Source of the DNA: Mesorhizobium sp. L2C084A000
GTDB lineage: Bacteria; Pseudomonadota; Alphaproteobacteria; Rhizobiales; Rhizobiaceae
Length of the DNA stretch: 64,000 bases
Direction of reading: 5' to 3'
Assembly: GCF_000502875.1 (NCBI RefSeq)
Contig: NZ_AYWX01000010.1
Coordinates: 20,445 to 84,444 of the forward strand
Numbering within the stretch: position 1 is the stretch's first letter; every line of letters begins with the position of its first letter. This document shows, piece by piece, positions 41,187 through 49,985 of the stretch. The position numbers and the translations under genes are program-made. The notes beneath the pieces are model-generated. The model was given only the letters and a program-made list of their open reading frames with translations, searched no databases and was not told the DNA's origin.

Positions 41187-42185
41187 TCACGCCAGCTCCT
41201 GCACCAGCGTGTGGGGACGATATCTGGCGTATTCCGTCTCCGGCACGTCGATGTCGAGCAGTTGGAGGTTACGCGTCAGGTTCGCCAGCTTGGCGGTGCC
41301 GGTCAGCACGGTGGCGACGGCAGGTTCATGCAAGGGGAATTGGAACGCGGCGGCGGCGAGCGGATAGCCACCCTCGGCGGCGATCCTCTCCATTGCGCCG
41401 ACGCGGTCGAGCACGTCATGGCTGGCAGGGCGGTAGTCGAAATGTGCGCCTTGCACCGGTCCGGTCGCCAGGATGCCGGAGTTGAACACGCCGCCAATGA
41501 CCAAGGAGGTCTGCCGCGCCCGGCATAGGGGCAGCAACTCCGCTTCGGCACTGCGGTCGAGCAAGGAATAGCGGCTGGCGAGCAGGATGCAGTCGAGCGG
41601 CGCCTCGCGCATCACGTCCAGACAGATCTGCACCTCGTTGACGCCAAGCCCATAGGCGGAAATGACGCCGGACCGTTTCAGCTCTTCGAGTGCCTTGAGG
41701 CCGCCGTCCATCAGGTCGCGAAAGTGCAGCTTGGTCTTCTCGACACCATGGGTGTAGGCGCCGATGTCGTGGACAAACAGGATGTCTATCCTGTTTAGGC
41801 CAAGCCGCGCATAGCTGAACTCGACCGACCGCATGATGCCGTCATAGGAATAGTCGTAGTCGAGCGCGAAGGGCAGCGGATCGACATAGGAGTGATCGGG
41901 AACCTGATCCTCCGACACCGGGCGGAACAGCCGGCCGACCTTGGTCGACAGCACATAGGAATCGCGCGGCTTGTAGCGCAGGAAGTCGCCGAAGCGGCGC
42001 TCCGACAGTCCGAAACCGTAAAAGGGTGCGGTGTCGAAATAGCGCAGGCCGGCATCCCAGGCGCCCTGCAGCGTCTCCATCGCCGCTTCGCGCGAACAGG
42101 CGCGGTAAAGGCCGCCAAGTGCAGCGCCGCCAAAGCTGACCTCGGTGACTTCCAGCGCTGTCTGGCCGATGCGGCGTCTTTCCAT
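41187..42185 (-). CDS. Aldo/keto reductase (aldose 1-dehydrogenase-like)
   Basis: The 332-residue enzyme begins MERRRIGQTALEVTEVSFGG and contains YFDTAPFYGFGLSERRFGDF, which carries the Asp and the catalytic Tyr, with Lys in VLSTKVGRL and the His in FVHDIG. This form resembles L-fucose/D-threo-aldose 1-dehydrogenases. The ATG at 42185 has GGGGAGG six bases upstream; the TTG two codons earlier is unlikely. It lies 61 bases after the UxaA-like gene and may convert an imported aldose to its lactone (inference). Confidence 0.87.
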   Translation of the reverse strand: MERRRIGQTALEVTEVSFGGAALGGLYRACSREAAMETLQGAWDAGLRYFDTAPFYGFGLSERRFGDFLRYKPRDSYVLSTKVGRLFRPVSEDQVPDHSYVDPLPFALDYDYSYDGIMRSVEFSYARLGLNRIDILFVHDIGAYTHGVEKTKLHFRDLMDGGLKALEELKRSGVISAYGLGVNEVQICLDVMREAPLDCILLASRYSLLDRSAEAELLPLCRARQTSLVIGGVFNSGILATGPVQGAHFDYRPASHDVLDRVGAMERIAAEGGYPLAAAAFQFPLHEPAVATVLTGTAKLANLTRNLQLLDIDVPETEYARYRPHTLVQELA

Positions 42186-42246
42186 GCACAACCTCCCCGT
42201 GGCCAGCCAACTGGCCGGCGCGCAGTCTACTTTATATCAGTAAAAT

Positions 42247-43752
42247 CTAAAGTGTTGCGCCCAGATGCCAGGGCACGAACTCGTTGTCGCCGTAGCCGAA
42301 GTCCTCGCTCTTGGTCTTGCGGCCGGAAGCCGTTTCGACGATCAGTTCGAAGATCTCGCGGCCCATGCCGGCGATGGTCTTTTCACCCGAGGCGATGACG
42401 CCGCAATTGACGTCCATGTCCTCTTCCATCTGGTGGTACATCGTCGAGTTGGTGGCGACCTTGATCGACGGCGTCGGACGGCAGCCGAAGCAGGAGCCAC
42501 GGCCGGTGGTGAAGACGATGACGTTGGCGCCGCCCGCCACCTGGCCGGTCGCCGAAACCGGGTCGTAGCCGGGCGTGTCCATGAACACCAGACCGCTGCC
42601 AGTGACTTTTTCGGCATAGCCGAAGACGCCGTTGAGTGGCGTCTGGCCGCCCTTGGCGACCGCGCCGAGCGACTTCTCCAGGATGGTGGTGAGGCCGCCG
42701 CGCTTGTTGCCGGGCGAGGGATTGTTGTCGATCGAGGCGCCGTGCTTGGCGACATGGTCCTCCCACCATTTCACAAAGCCGTCGAGCTTCTGCGCGATCT
42801 CCGGCGTTGCCGCGCGGTAAGCAAGCAGATGTTCGGCGCCATAGATCTCCGTCGTCTCGGAGAGGATGCCGATGCCGCCGACGCCAGCCAGGATATCGAC
42901 AGCCGCGCCCAGTGCCGGATTGGCTGTAATGCCCGACATGCCGTCGGAGCCGCCGCATTGCAGGCCGACGACGATCTCGCTGACCGGGATCGGCTCACGC
43001 TTCAGCTGGCCCACTTCCTCGGCGATCTCGGCCAGCACGTCCATCGCCTTTTCCACCGATTTGCGCGATCCGCCGGCGTCCTGGATGTTGAAATGGCGCT
43101 TGCCGGCAGCGACGCCCTTTTGGCCGTAGAGGGTGAGCTGGTTGACCTCGCAGCCGAGGCCGACCATCAGCACGCCGCCGAAATTCGGGTGGCGGGCGTA
43201 GCCTGCGAGTGTACGGTGCAGCACCATCATGCCGTCGCCGGTGCCGCTCATGCCGCAGCCCTGGCCGTGCACGATCGGCACGAAGCCGTCGATGCCGGGA
43301 TATTTCGGCAAAAGCGTGCGGTTGGCGGTGTCGGCGATGGAATGGCAGACGGTGGCCGAGCAATTGACGCTGGCGACGATGCCGATGAAGTTGCGCGTGC
43401 CGGCGCGGCCATCGGCGCGGCGATAGCCCATGAAGGTGCGGGCGCGGTCGGCCTCCGTCGCGTGCTCGGCCTCGCTCGGGGGCACGACCGGCAAGCGGCC
43501 GGATTCGAACACCAGATTGTGCGAATGCACGTGCTCGCCCGCCGCAATATCCTGTGTCGCGCGACCGATCGCCTGGGCGTATTTCACCACGGCCTCGCCG
43601 GCGGCGATCGGCTTGATCGCCACCTTGTGGCCGGGCTCGATCAACACACTGGCGACGGCACCGCCCGGCAGCGCGGTGCCGATCTCGATGCGGCCGTTGG
43701 CGACGGCGACATTGTCGGCGGGGGACAGAAGAATGCAGTTGGAGGCGTTCAC
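42247..43752 (-). CDS. UxaA-family sugar-acid dehydratase (altronate hydrolase-like)
   Basis: The 501-residue protein has an N-terminal SAF domain (ILLSPADNVAVANGRIEIG ... HVHSHNL) and the long UxaA/GarD core (GYRRADGRAGTRNFIGIV, GQGCGMSGTGDG, GLQCGGSDGMSGITANPALG, GRGSCFGCRPTPSIKVATN). It removes water from an aldonic or aldaric acid to give a 2-keto-3-deoxy acid; altronate itself is not proven. The GTG at 43752 with AGGA nine bases upstream is preferred over the GTG at 43797. It is divergent from a GntR gene that probably controls it. Confidence 0.87.
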   Translation of the reverse strand: MNASNCILLSPADNVAVANGRIEIGTALPGGAVASVLIEPGHKVAIKPIAAGEAVVKYAQAIGRATQDIAAGEHVHSHNLVFESGRLPVVPPSEAEHATEADRARTFMGYRRADGRAGTRNFIGIVASVNCSATVCHSIADTANRTLLPKYPGIDGFVPIVHGQGCGMSGTGDGMMVLHRTLAGYARHPNFGGVLMVGLGCEVNQLTLYGQKGVAAGKRHFNIQDAGGSRKSVEKAMDVLAEIAEEVGQLKREPIPVSEIVVGLQCGGSDGMSGITANPALGAAVDILAGVGGIGILSETTEIYGAEHLLAYRAATPEIAQKLDGFVKWWEDHVAKHGASIDNNPSPGNKRGGLTTILEKSLGAVAKGGQTPLNGVFGYAEKVTGSGLVFMDTPGYDPVSATGQVAGGANVIVFTTGRGSCFGCRPTPSIKVATNSTMYHQMEEDMDVNCGVIASGEKTIAGMGREIFELIVETASGRKTKSEDFGYGDNEFVPWHLGATL

Positions 43753-43826
43753 GGGCGGTTTCCTGGGTGATCCTGGGTTGCGCGGACGGATTGACACGCG
43801 TCTGTTTAGAGATATTGTCTTTTATC

Positions 43827-43861
43827 GTGAAAAAACAGTTTTGCGTCAATTGTTTTTTCAC
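43827..43861. promoter_or_regulatory. Long palindromic operator between the UxaA-like gene and its regulator
   Basis: GTGAAAAAACA (43827-43837) and TGTTTTTTCAC (43851-43861) are perfect 11-base arms with a 13-base spacer, in the middle of the divergent gap. It is the most probable site of the regulator encoded at 43979. Confidence 0.7.
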
Positions 43862-43978
43862 CGGGGAGTTCCGCATGCCTTGGGTGTTCCGGAAAGCGAA
43901 TTCGCTTTTCAGGGCCATGGGAACGTCATATCGCGCTTCAAACCGGCCGCGGCAAGCGACGGGTGCAACGGATCAGGG

Positions 43979-44881
43979 ATGTCGAAGAGCAACAACGTCT
44001 ACAAGGATGCCTACAACCGCTGCCTGCGGCTGCTCGACGAAACGCGCAGCCTGCCTTCGGAGCCGGAACTGGGTACCTTGCTTGGCGTCAGCCGTACCAC
44101 GGTGCGCACCATTCTGGCGCGCATGGAAGAGACTGGGCTGATCGCCTGGAACAAGCGCGCCAAGACGGTGCTGCGCGAGACGCGTCCCGATGATTTCTTC
44201 CCCGAGGAGGAGACCGACACGCTGGCCGAGATCATCGAACGGTCGTTCATGCGTCGGCTGCTCGCCGGCGGTGCCGAAGCCGGCATGCAGATCAACGAAC
44301 TCGAACTGGCGCGTGAGATCGGCGTCGGCACCACCAGCGTGCGCGAGTTCCTGATCCGCTTCTCCCGCTTCGGCCTGATCGAGAAGCGTCGCAACAGTCA
44401 CTGGGTGCTGAAGGGTTTTACCCGCGCCTTCGCGCTGGAGCTGACCGAAATCCGCGAAATGTTCGAACTGCGCTCGGCGGCCGCCTTTGCCGTTTTACCG
44501 CAGGACAGCGCGGTCTGGACCGATCTCGACCGCCTGGAAGACGAGCATCGCCAGTTGGCAAACGACATCGCCACCCGCTTCACCGAGTTCTCCGAACTCG
44601 ACGAGCGCTTCCACCGGCTGATCCACCGGGCGTCGCGCAACCGCTTCATCGTCGATTTCTACGATGTCATCGCCATGATCTTCCACTATCATTACCAGTG
44701 GAACAAGGCGCAGGAACGCGAGCGCAACGAAGTCGCCATCGGTGAGCATCTGGTCTACATAGAGGCGCTGAAATCACGCGATCTCGGCAAGGTCGACGCC
44801 GCTTGCCGCAAGCACCTGAAATCGGCGCGCCAGACATTGCTGACCTCGATCCCGGAGAGCCGGTCGCTGCAAAAATCCTGA
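43979..44881 (+). CDS. FCD-type GntR regulator with two winged-helix domains
   Basis: The 300-residue protein has a first GntR-like helix-turn-helix at about residues 24-45 (LPSEPELGTLLGVSRTTVRT) and a second at about 105-125 (INELELAREIGVGTTSVREF). An FCD domain follows, with metal-site residues in ELDERFHRLIH, GEHLVYIEAL and RKHLKSA. Most family members have only one DNA-binding domain. The ATG at 43979 is chosen; an open frame runs back to 43430 through the neighbouring gene and is not credible. Likely target: the divergent sugar-acid genes. Confidence 0.83.
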   Translation: MSKSNNVYKDAYNRCLRLLDETRSLPSEPELGTLLGVSRTTVRTILARMEETGLIAWNKRAKTVLRETRPDDFFPEEETDTLAEIIERSFMRRLLAGGAEAGMQINELELAREIGVGTTSVREFLIRFSRFGLIEKRRNSHWVLKGFTRAFALELTEIREMFELRSAAAFAVLPQDSAVWTDLDRLEDEHRQLANDIATRFTEFSELDERFHRLIHRASRNRFIVDFYDVIAMIFHYHYQWNKAQERERNEVAIGEHLVYIEALKSRDLGKVDAACRKHLKSARQTLLTSIPESRSLQKS

Positions 44882-44910
44882 GCCGCATCGCGGCTTGGAG
44901 CCTTGTTTCA

Positions 44911-44957
44911 TGCATGTCGTTGTCCCAAAACCGCTATACGCTTTTGGGCGGCATGCG
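44911..44957. repeat. Short palindromic intergenic repeat
   Basis: GCATGTCG and CGGCATGC surround an inner pair, CCCAAAA (44924-44930) and TTTTGGG (44942-44948). Similar elements are frequent in rhizobial genomes. It follows the regulator gene and may help end its transcript. Confidence 0.55.
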
Positions 44958-45077
44958 TTGAGCCTGCCGCGTCGGCGCCGCGGCGATTTGGCGATTTTCC
45001 ACCCGCCAGCCCCGTGCTAGATATGGTTCGTTGCTGCGAGAGGCAGGGCTTTGGGCGTATCGAGGAGACGATGGAGC

Positions 45078-45434
45078 ATGCCGGTCGCGCTTGTCGCGGC
45101 CTATCTGCTGTTGCTCCAGTCGACGCTTGGTGCATTCGCCTTCGGCGCCGGTCCCAATGCATCGCAGCTCGACGCCTTCGGCAACGTCATCTGCACCCAT
45201 GAGGGCGCAACCCAGCTTCCCGGCGACAACCAGCCGCCGTCCCATCTTCCGGCATGCTGCGTGCTCGGCTGCAGCATGGTTTCGGCGGCCTTTGCGCCGC
45301 CGCCCGGTGCTGGCCTGGCGCTGGGCAGCCTTTCCTTCAAAACGGTCGCCTTTGTTTTTCCGGCGGCCATCCATCTCGACTTTGCGCGTGAGCGCTCGCC
45401 GTCGAACCCGCGCGCGCCGCCGCTGACGGCCTGA
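45078..45434 (+). CDS. DUF2946-type exported protein of the copper group
   Basis: The 118-residue protein has a signal-like start (MPVALVAAYLLLLQSTLGAF) and a middle part with CTHEGA, HLPACCVLGC and a later hydrophobic stretch, matching the DUF2946 pattern of paired cysteines and histidines. It probably binds or senses copper near the membrane. The ATG at 45078 has GAGGAG ten bases upstream. It heads a set of four copper-linked genes on the same strand. Confidence 0.7.
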   Translation: MPVALVAAYLLLLQSTLGAFAFGAGPNASQLDAFGNVICTHEGATQLPGDNQPPSHLPACCVLGCSMVSAAFAPPPGAGLALGSLSFKTVAFVFPAAIHLDFARERSPSNPRAPPLTA

Positions 45435-45531
45435 GCCTGTTTGCCCGGCGGAACCTTTCGTGGGCGTACCCATCCAAAGATCAAACTGCTCGCGACCGGC
45501 AACGGCGCGACCTTCACTTCATGGAGCAACC

Positions 45532-46071
45532 ATGTCCTATTTTTTCCCCGACGCGGCGCGTCTTATGCCCGGCGGCATTCTACGCGGCATCGAAGAGCGT
45601 GTCGGCATTGCCGTGCTGGCTCTTGCGCTGCTGTTCACAGGCGCCCAGTCCGTCCTCGCGCATGAGTTCAAGGTTGGCGATCTCGAGATCGGCCACCCCT
45701 GGTCGCGCGCCACGCCGGCCGGCGCCAAGGTCGCCGGCGGCTATTTCACCATCACCAACAACGGCAGTGCGCCGGACCGGCTGGTGTCGATTTCCTCCGA
45801 TGTCTCTGAAAAGGCCGAGCTGCATGAGATGGGCGTCAAGGACGGCGTCATGACCATGCGTCCGGTTGCCGGTGGCCTGGAAATTCCGGCCGGCGGCAAG
45901 GTAGCCCTTGCGCCTGGCGGCTATCATTTGATGTTCATCGGCCTGAAGCGACAACCCAAACAGGGTGAAAAGTTCTCAGCCGTCCTGACCTTCGAAAAGG
46001 CCGGCGCCGTCAGCGTCGATTTCGCTGTCGAAGGCATGGGCGGTGGCGCCATGGACGATCACGCCAATTGA
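45532..46071 (+). CDS. PCu(A)C-type periplasmic copper chaperone
   Basis: The 179-residue precursor has an N-terminal leader ending near VLA-HEF. The copper site of PCuAC proteins is visible as His-Glu-Met (ELHEMG), Met-x-Met (VMTMRP) and His-x-Met (GYHLMFIG). Such chaperones carry Cu(I) to cytochrome oxidase or to other copper enzymes. GGAG lies five bases before the ATG at 45532. A His/Met-rich end (GMGGGAMDDHAN) may add metal affinity. It is followed 30 bases later by the YcnI gene. Confidence 0.9.
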   Translation: MSYFFPDAARLMPGGILRGIEERVGIAVLALALLFTGAQSVLAHEFKVGDLEIGHPWSRATPAGAKVAGGYFTITNNGSAPDRLVSISSDVSEKAELHEMGVKDGVMTMRPVAGGLEIPAGGKVALAPGGYHLMFIGLKRQPKQGEKFSAVLTFEKAGAVSVDFAVEGMGGGAMDDHAN

Positions 46072-46101
46072 CCCGGCCAGTTTGAAATTTGAGGGACCAT
46101 C

Positions 46102-46620
46102 ATGAACAAGTATCTTTTGTCGGCCGCAGTACTTCTCGTGCTCGGAACCAGTGCCGCCTTCGCGCATATCACGTTCGAAACGCAGGAAGCGGCCGTTGGG
46201 TCGACCTACAAGGCCGTTTTGCGCGTGCCGCATGGTTGCGAGGGCAAGGCGACGATCGCCGTGCGCGTGCAGATTCCGGAAGGGGTGATCGCGGTGAAGC
46301 CGATGCCGAAGCCTGGCTGGACGCTGCAGACCAAGAAGGGCAAGTACGACAAATCCTACCAGCTCTATGGTCAGGCGGTTGCCGACGGGGTCAAGGAGGT
46401 CGACTGGAGCGGCGGCAGCCTGCCAGATGAATTCTACGACGAGTTCGTCTTCCGCGCGACGCTGACGGCGGATCTCCCTGTCGGCCAGAAGCTTTACTTC
46501 CCGGTTGTGCAGGAATGCGATGGGGCCGCCGACCGCTGGATCGAAATCCCGGCAGCCGGCCAGGATGAGGACGCGCTGGAAAACCCGGCACCCGGCATCA
46601 AGCTGTTGCCGAAGAAATGA
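46102..46620 (+). CDS. YcnI-family copper-binding protein (DUF1775)
   Basis: The 172-residue precursor is cut after Ala21, leaving His22 as the new N-terminus (AHITFE). In YcnI-type proteins this free histidine, with a conserved Trp and Glu, binds Cu(II). The DUF1775 core follows (AAVGSTYKAVLRVPHGCEGK, GWTLQ, FPVVQEC). No C-terminal membrane helix is present, so it should be soluble in the periplasm. A clear terminator follows its stop. Confidence 0.9.
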   Translation: MNKYLLSAAVLLVLGTSAAFAHITFETQEAAVGSTYKAVLRVPHGCEGKATIAVRVQIPEGVIAVKPMPKPGWTLQTKKGKYDKSYQLYGQAVADGVKEVDWSGGSLPDEFYDEFVFRATLTADLPVGQKLYFPVVQECDGAADRWIEIPAAGQDEDALENPAPGIKLLPKK

Positions 46621-46628
46621 TCTCCAAG

Positions 46629-46661
46629 GCGGCGCGCTCATTCGAGCGCGCCGCTCTTTTT
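46629..46661 (+). terminator. Rho-independent terminator after the YcnI gene
   Basis: GCGGCGCGCTC and GAGCGCGCCGC form an 11-base-pair stem with the loop ATTC, followed by TCTTTTT. It lies between the YcnI stop and the CopC-CopD start, which argues against the ATG at 46617 as the start of the latter. Confidence 0.85.
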
Positions 46662-46673
46662 CGTGGCGGTGAC

Positions 46674-48314
46674 ATGAGCACGACCCCCCTCCTGCAAACG
46701 GCTTCCATGGCCTGCAAACCTGCCGGCCGGCTTGCCGCCGGCCTGTTGGCCGTGATCGTGTTTCTTGCCAGCCTTGCCGTGTCAGATCAGGCCTTTGCCC
46801 ATGCCGCGCTGATCAAGACCGATCCGGCCGACGGCGCGGTGCTGGAACAGGGGCCGGCACAGTTCTCGCTGACCTTCAGTGAGCCGGTCTCGCCGCTGGT
46901 GCTGACCTTGGTGAAGCCCGACGGCACGCCGGTTGCTCTGACGTCATTCCGGCTCAGCGACCAGACGCTCGAGATCGACAATCCGCAACCGCTCAAATCC
47001 GGTACGCATGTCTTGAGCTGGCGCGTCATCTCCGCAGACGGTCATCCCGTCGGCGGATCGCTGCTGTTTTCCATCGGCGCGCCCAGCGAGCCGCCCGCCG
47101 TGTCCGAAGCCGTCGACTGGCCGTTGCGGTCGGCGATCTGGCTCGGCAAGGTTTTTCTCTACCTCGGCCTTTTTCTCGGCGTCGGCGGCGCTTTCGCCCT
47201 CGCCTGGCTGTCCCAAGGTGGCCGCGCCGGACAGCGCTTCGTTGCAGCCGCAATCCTGGGCGGACTTGTCGCGGCGCCCTTGTCGCTCGGCTTGCAGGGG
47301 CTTGATGCGCTCGGGGCACCGCTCTCCCATCTGGCACAGGCGGTTATCTGGCGGACCGGACTCGGCACCAGTTTCGGCTGGACGGTGCTGGTCGCGCTGA
47401 TTGCGCTGGGGCTTGGCCTGCTGTCGCTGGCCGGCCCCCGCGCCACCGCCAAACCACTTGCGCTGGCAGGTCTGGCCGGGGTGGGGGTTGCCCTTGCCGC
47501 CAGCGGCCATGCCAGTGCCGCCGAACCGCAATGGCTGACGCGGCCGATGGTGTTCCTGCACGGCGTAGGCATCGCGTTGTGGGCCGGCGCATTGGTCCCA
47601 CTCGGGCTGGCGCTGAAGGGGCAATCGGCGGGGGCCACGCCATTCCTGCGGCGGTTTTCTTGGGCGATCCTGCCGGTGGTGGCCGTGCTTGCCTCTGCCG
47701 GCATCGTGCTTGCCGTCATCCAGGTGCAAACACCCGCGGCATTGGTCGACACCGCCTATGGAAGGCTGCTGCTGATCAAACTCGGGCTGTTGGTCTTTCT
47801 GTTCACGCTCGCCGCCGTCAACCGCTGGAAACTCACGGCATCGGCCGAGGCGGGATCGACGGAAGTTCAACGCAGGCTGGTCCGCTCGATCGGCGTCGAG
47901 ATGTTGATCGTGTTGGCGATTTTCGGCGTTGCCGCGGGCTGGCGCTTCACGCCGCCGCCACGAGCCCTCGCGATTGCGGCAGCGCAACCGGTGTCGGTCC
48001 ATATCCACGCGCTGAAAGCGATGGCCGATCTCAGCATCACGCCGGGCCATGCCGGACCGGTCGTCGCCTCGATGATCATCATGAGCGGCGATTTCGGCCC
48101 GCTCGACGCCAAGGAGGTGACGCTTGTGCTGTCGAAACCCGATTCGGGCATCGAGCCCTTGAAGCGCGCGGCGGCCAAGCCCGGCGACGGCAGTTGGCGT
48201 GTCGACAACCTCGTCATCCCGGTGGCCGGCCGGTGGACGGTGCGCATCGACATACTGGTCTCGGACTTCGAGATGGTGAAGATCGAGGCGCCCGTCGACA
48301 TCCGCGCCGAGTGA
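46674..48314 (+). CDS. CopC-CopD fusion protein (YcnJ-like copper transporter)
   Basis: The 546-residue protein has a signal peptide cut before His43 (FA-HAALIK). A CopC domain follows to about residue 140, with copper ligands His43 and ISADGHPVGGSLLF. Next comes an eight-helix CopD domain (about 150-420) and a C-terminal outer domain of about 120 residues. It should move copper across the inner membrane. The ATG at 46674 is taken because a terminator lies between 46617 and 46674. Transcription through that terminator, or a promoter inside the short gap, must drive it. Confidence 0.88.
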   Translation: MSTTPLLQTASMACKPAGRLAAGLLAVIVFLASLAVSDQAFAHAALIKTDPADGAVLEQGPAQFSLTFSEPVSPLVLTLVKPDGTPVALTSFRLSDQTLEIDNPQPLKSGTHVLSWRVISADGHPVGGSLLFSIGAPSEPPAVSEAVDWPLRSAIWLGKVFLYLGLFLGVGGAFALAWLSQGGRAGQRFVAAAILGGLVAAPLSLGLQGLDALGAPLSHLAQAVIWRTGLGTSFGWTVLVALIALGLGLLSLAGPRATAKPLALAGLAGVGVALAASGHASAAEPQWLTRPMVFLHGVGIALWAGALVPLGLALKGQSAGATPFLRRFSWAILPVVAVLASAGIVLAVIQVQTPAALVDTAYGRLLLIKLGLLVFLFTLAAVNRWKLTASAEAGSTEVQRRLVRSIGVEMLIVLAIFGVAAGWRFTPPPRALAIAAAQPVSVHIHALKAMADLSITPGHAGPVVASMIIMSGDFGPLDAKEVTLVLSKPDSGIEPLKRAAAKPGDGSWRVDNLVIPVAGRWTVRIDILVSDFEMVKIEAPVDIRAE

Positions 48315-48350
48315 TATTCAGGTGATGCCGGCCTGCGAACGGCGGCTTCC

Positions 48351-48430
48351 TGCGCTTCCGGTGCTCACGTACTTTAAGTACGCTCCGCTCCGGTTCTCGG
48401 AAACCACCATTCTCGACTCGGCCTGACCTG
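48351..48430. repeat. Short palindromic repeat
   Basis: CGTACTTTAAGTACG (7-base arms around one base) is followed by CTCCGCTCCGGTTCTCG, with a partly complementary GCGCTTCCGGTGCTCA before it. It has the look of a dispersed element. It sits in the 234-base gap before the phosphogluconate dehydrogenase gene. Confidence 0.5.
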
Positions 48431-48548
48431 AATCTCACACGCCGCGGCATCAACACAATTCGGCGGGGCGGTTGACGCAGCCCGAAAGGCCCGTCAATCA
48501 TCGCGGCAAAACGCGATCTCAACAAAATCCGAAGGCAGGAAAAAAACG

Positions 48549-49976
48549 ATGGAAAAAGCCGAAATCGGCCTGATCGGCCTTGGCACGATGGGCTCCAACC
48601 TGGCGCTCAACATCGCCGAGCACGGGCATCGCATCGCCGTCTTCAACCGCACCAGGGCGCGCACGGACGCTTTCATCGAGAATGCCGGCGCGCTCAGGGA
48701 CATGGTCGTGCCCTGCTACAGCCTGGAAGAGCTTGCCGCCGCGATCCGGCCGCCGCGCCCGATCATCATCATGGTGCTGGCCGGCAAGCCGGTCGACGAA
48801 CAGATCGCGGCTCTGCGCGGCGTGCTGTCGGCCAACGACATCGTCATCGACGCCGGCAACGCCAATTTCCGCGACACGATGCGGCGCTTCTCCGAGCTTT
48901 CCGGCTCGGGTCTCACCTTCATCGGCATGGGCGTGTCCGGCGGCGAGGAGGGTGCGCGCCACGGACCGTCGATCATGGTCGGCGGCACGGAGGACTCATG
49001 GAAACGCGTCGAGAAGGTGCTGACGGCGATCTCCGCCAAGTTCAAGGACGAACCCTGCGCGGCATGGCTCGGCACCGACGGCGCCGGACATTTCGTCAAG
49101 ACCATCCATAACGGCATCGAATATGCCGACATGCAGATGATCGCGGAGATCTACGGCATCCTGCGCGACGGCCTGGGCATGGACCCGAAGGAGATCGGCA
49201 CGGTGTTCGCCAACTGGAACAAGGGCCGGCTCAATTCCTACCTGATCGAGATCACCGCCAAGGTGCTGGCATCAGACGATCCGAAGACCGGCAAGCCGGT
49301 GGTCGACATCATCCTTGATCGCGCCGGCCAGAAGGGCACCGGCAAATGGTCTGTCATCGAGGCGCAGCAGCTCGGCATCCCGGCCACCGCGATCGAGGCG
49401 GCGGTGGCGGCGCGCGTTCTATCGTCGATCAAGGACGAGCGGCTGGCGGCGGAAAAGGCCTATGGCAACATCGGCGTGACGAAGATTTCCGGTGACAAGG
49501 ACGCCTTGCTGAAAGATCTGGAACTGGCGCTGTTCGCCGGCAAGATCGCCGCCTACGCCCAAGGTTTTGCGGTGATGAGCGGCGCCTCCAAGGAATTCAA
49601 CTGGAACCTGCCAATGCCGACCATCGCCAGGATCTGGCGCGCCGGCTGCATCATCCGCTCGCAGATGCTCGACACCATGGCGGAGGCCTTCAGCAAGGGC
49701 GGCGCCTCGACCAACCTGCTGATGGCCCCGGCCTTCATTGCGCTGATGCAGGAAGCGCATCCGTCGCTGCGGCGCATCGTGGCGAGGGCTTCGGAGGCCG
49801 GCTCGCCGGTTCCGGCGCTGTCTTCCGCACTTGCCTATTTCGACAGCTACCGCCAGGGCCGCGGCACGTCGAACCTGATCCAGGCGCAGCGCGACTTTTT
49901 CGGCGCGCACGGCTTCGAGCGTATCGACGACAAAGGCGCGTTCCATGGGCCGTGGGGAAGCGGTGCGGCTGGTTAG
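48549..49976 (+). CDS. gnd: 6-phosphogluconate dehydrogenase (decarboxylating)
   Basis: The 475-residue full-length enzyme has the NADP-binding start IGLIGLGTMGSNLALNIAEH and the substrate motif GAGHFVKTIHNGIEYADMQ with the catalytic Lys and Asn. The C-terminal all-helix domain contains RDFFGAHGFER. It oxidises 6-phosphogluconate to ribulose 5-phosphate and CO2 in the pentose phosphate pathway. AGGCAGGAAAAAA precedes the ATG. It is convergent with the LacI gene, so it is not clearly part of the sugar operon that follows. Confidence 0.95.
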   Translation: MEKAEIGLIGLGTMGSNLALNIAEHGHRIAVFNRTRARTDAFIENAGALRDMVVPCYSLEELAAAIRPPRPIIIMVLAGKPVDEQIAALRGVLSANDIVIDAGNANFRDTMRRFSELSGSGLTFIGMGVSGGEEGARHGPSIMVGGTEDSWKRVEKVLTAISAKFKDEPCAAWLGTDGAGHFVKTIHNGIEYADMQMIAEIYGILRDGLGMDPKEIGTVFANWNKGRLNSYLIEITAKVLASDDPKTGKPVVDIILDRAGQKGTGKWSVIEAQQLGIPATAIEAAVAARVLSSIKDERLAAEKAYGNIGVTKISGDKDALLKDLELALFAGKIAAYAQGFAVMSGASKEFNWNLPMPTIARIWRAGCIIRSQMLDTMAEAFSKGGASTNLLMAPAFIALMQEAHPSLRRIVARASEAGSPVPALSSALAYFDSYRQGRGTSNLIQAQRDFFGAHGFERIDDKGAFHGPWGSGAAG

Positions 49977-49985
49977 CCCAAGGGC

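Noticed and set aside
42265..43770. 501-codon plus-strand frame
   Set aside because: It is antisense to the UxaA-family gene along its full length. The UxaA motifs fix the minus strand as coding.
43430..43978. N-terminal extension of the GntR gene at 43979
   Set aside because: It would overlap the start of the divergent gene and the palindromic operator, and the added residues have no domain content.
46617..46673. ATGA-coupled start for the CopC-CopD gene
   Set aside because: An intrinsic terminator with a T run lies within this stretch, so the ATG at 46674 after it is more credible.
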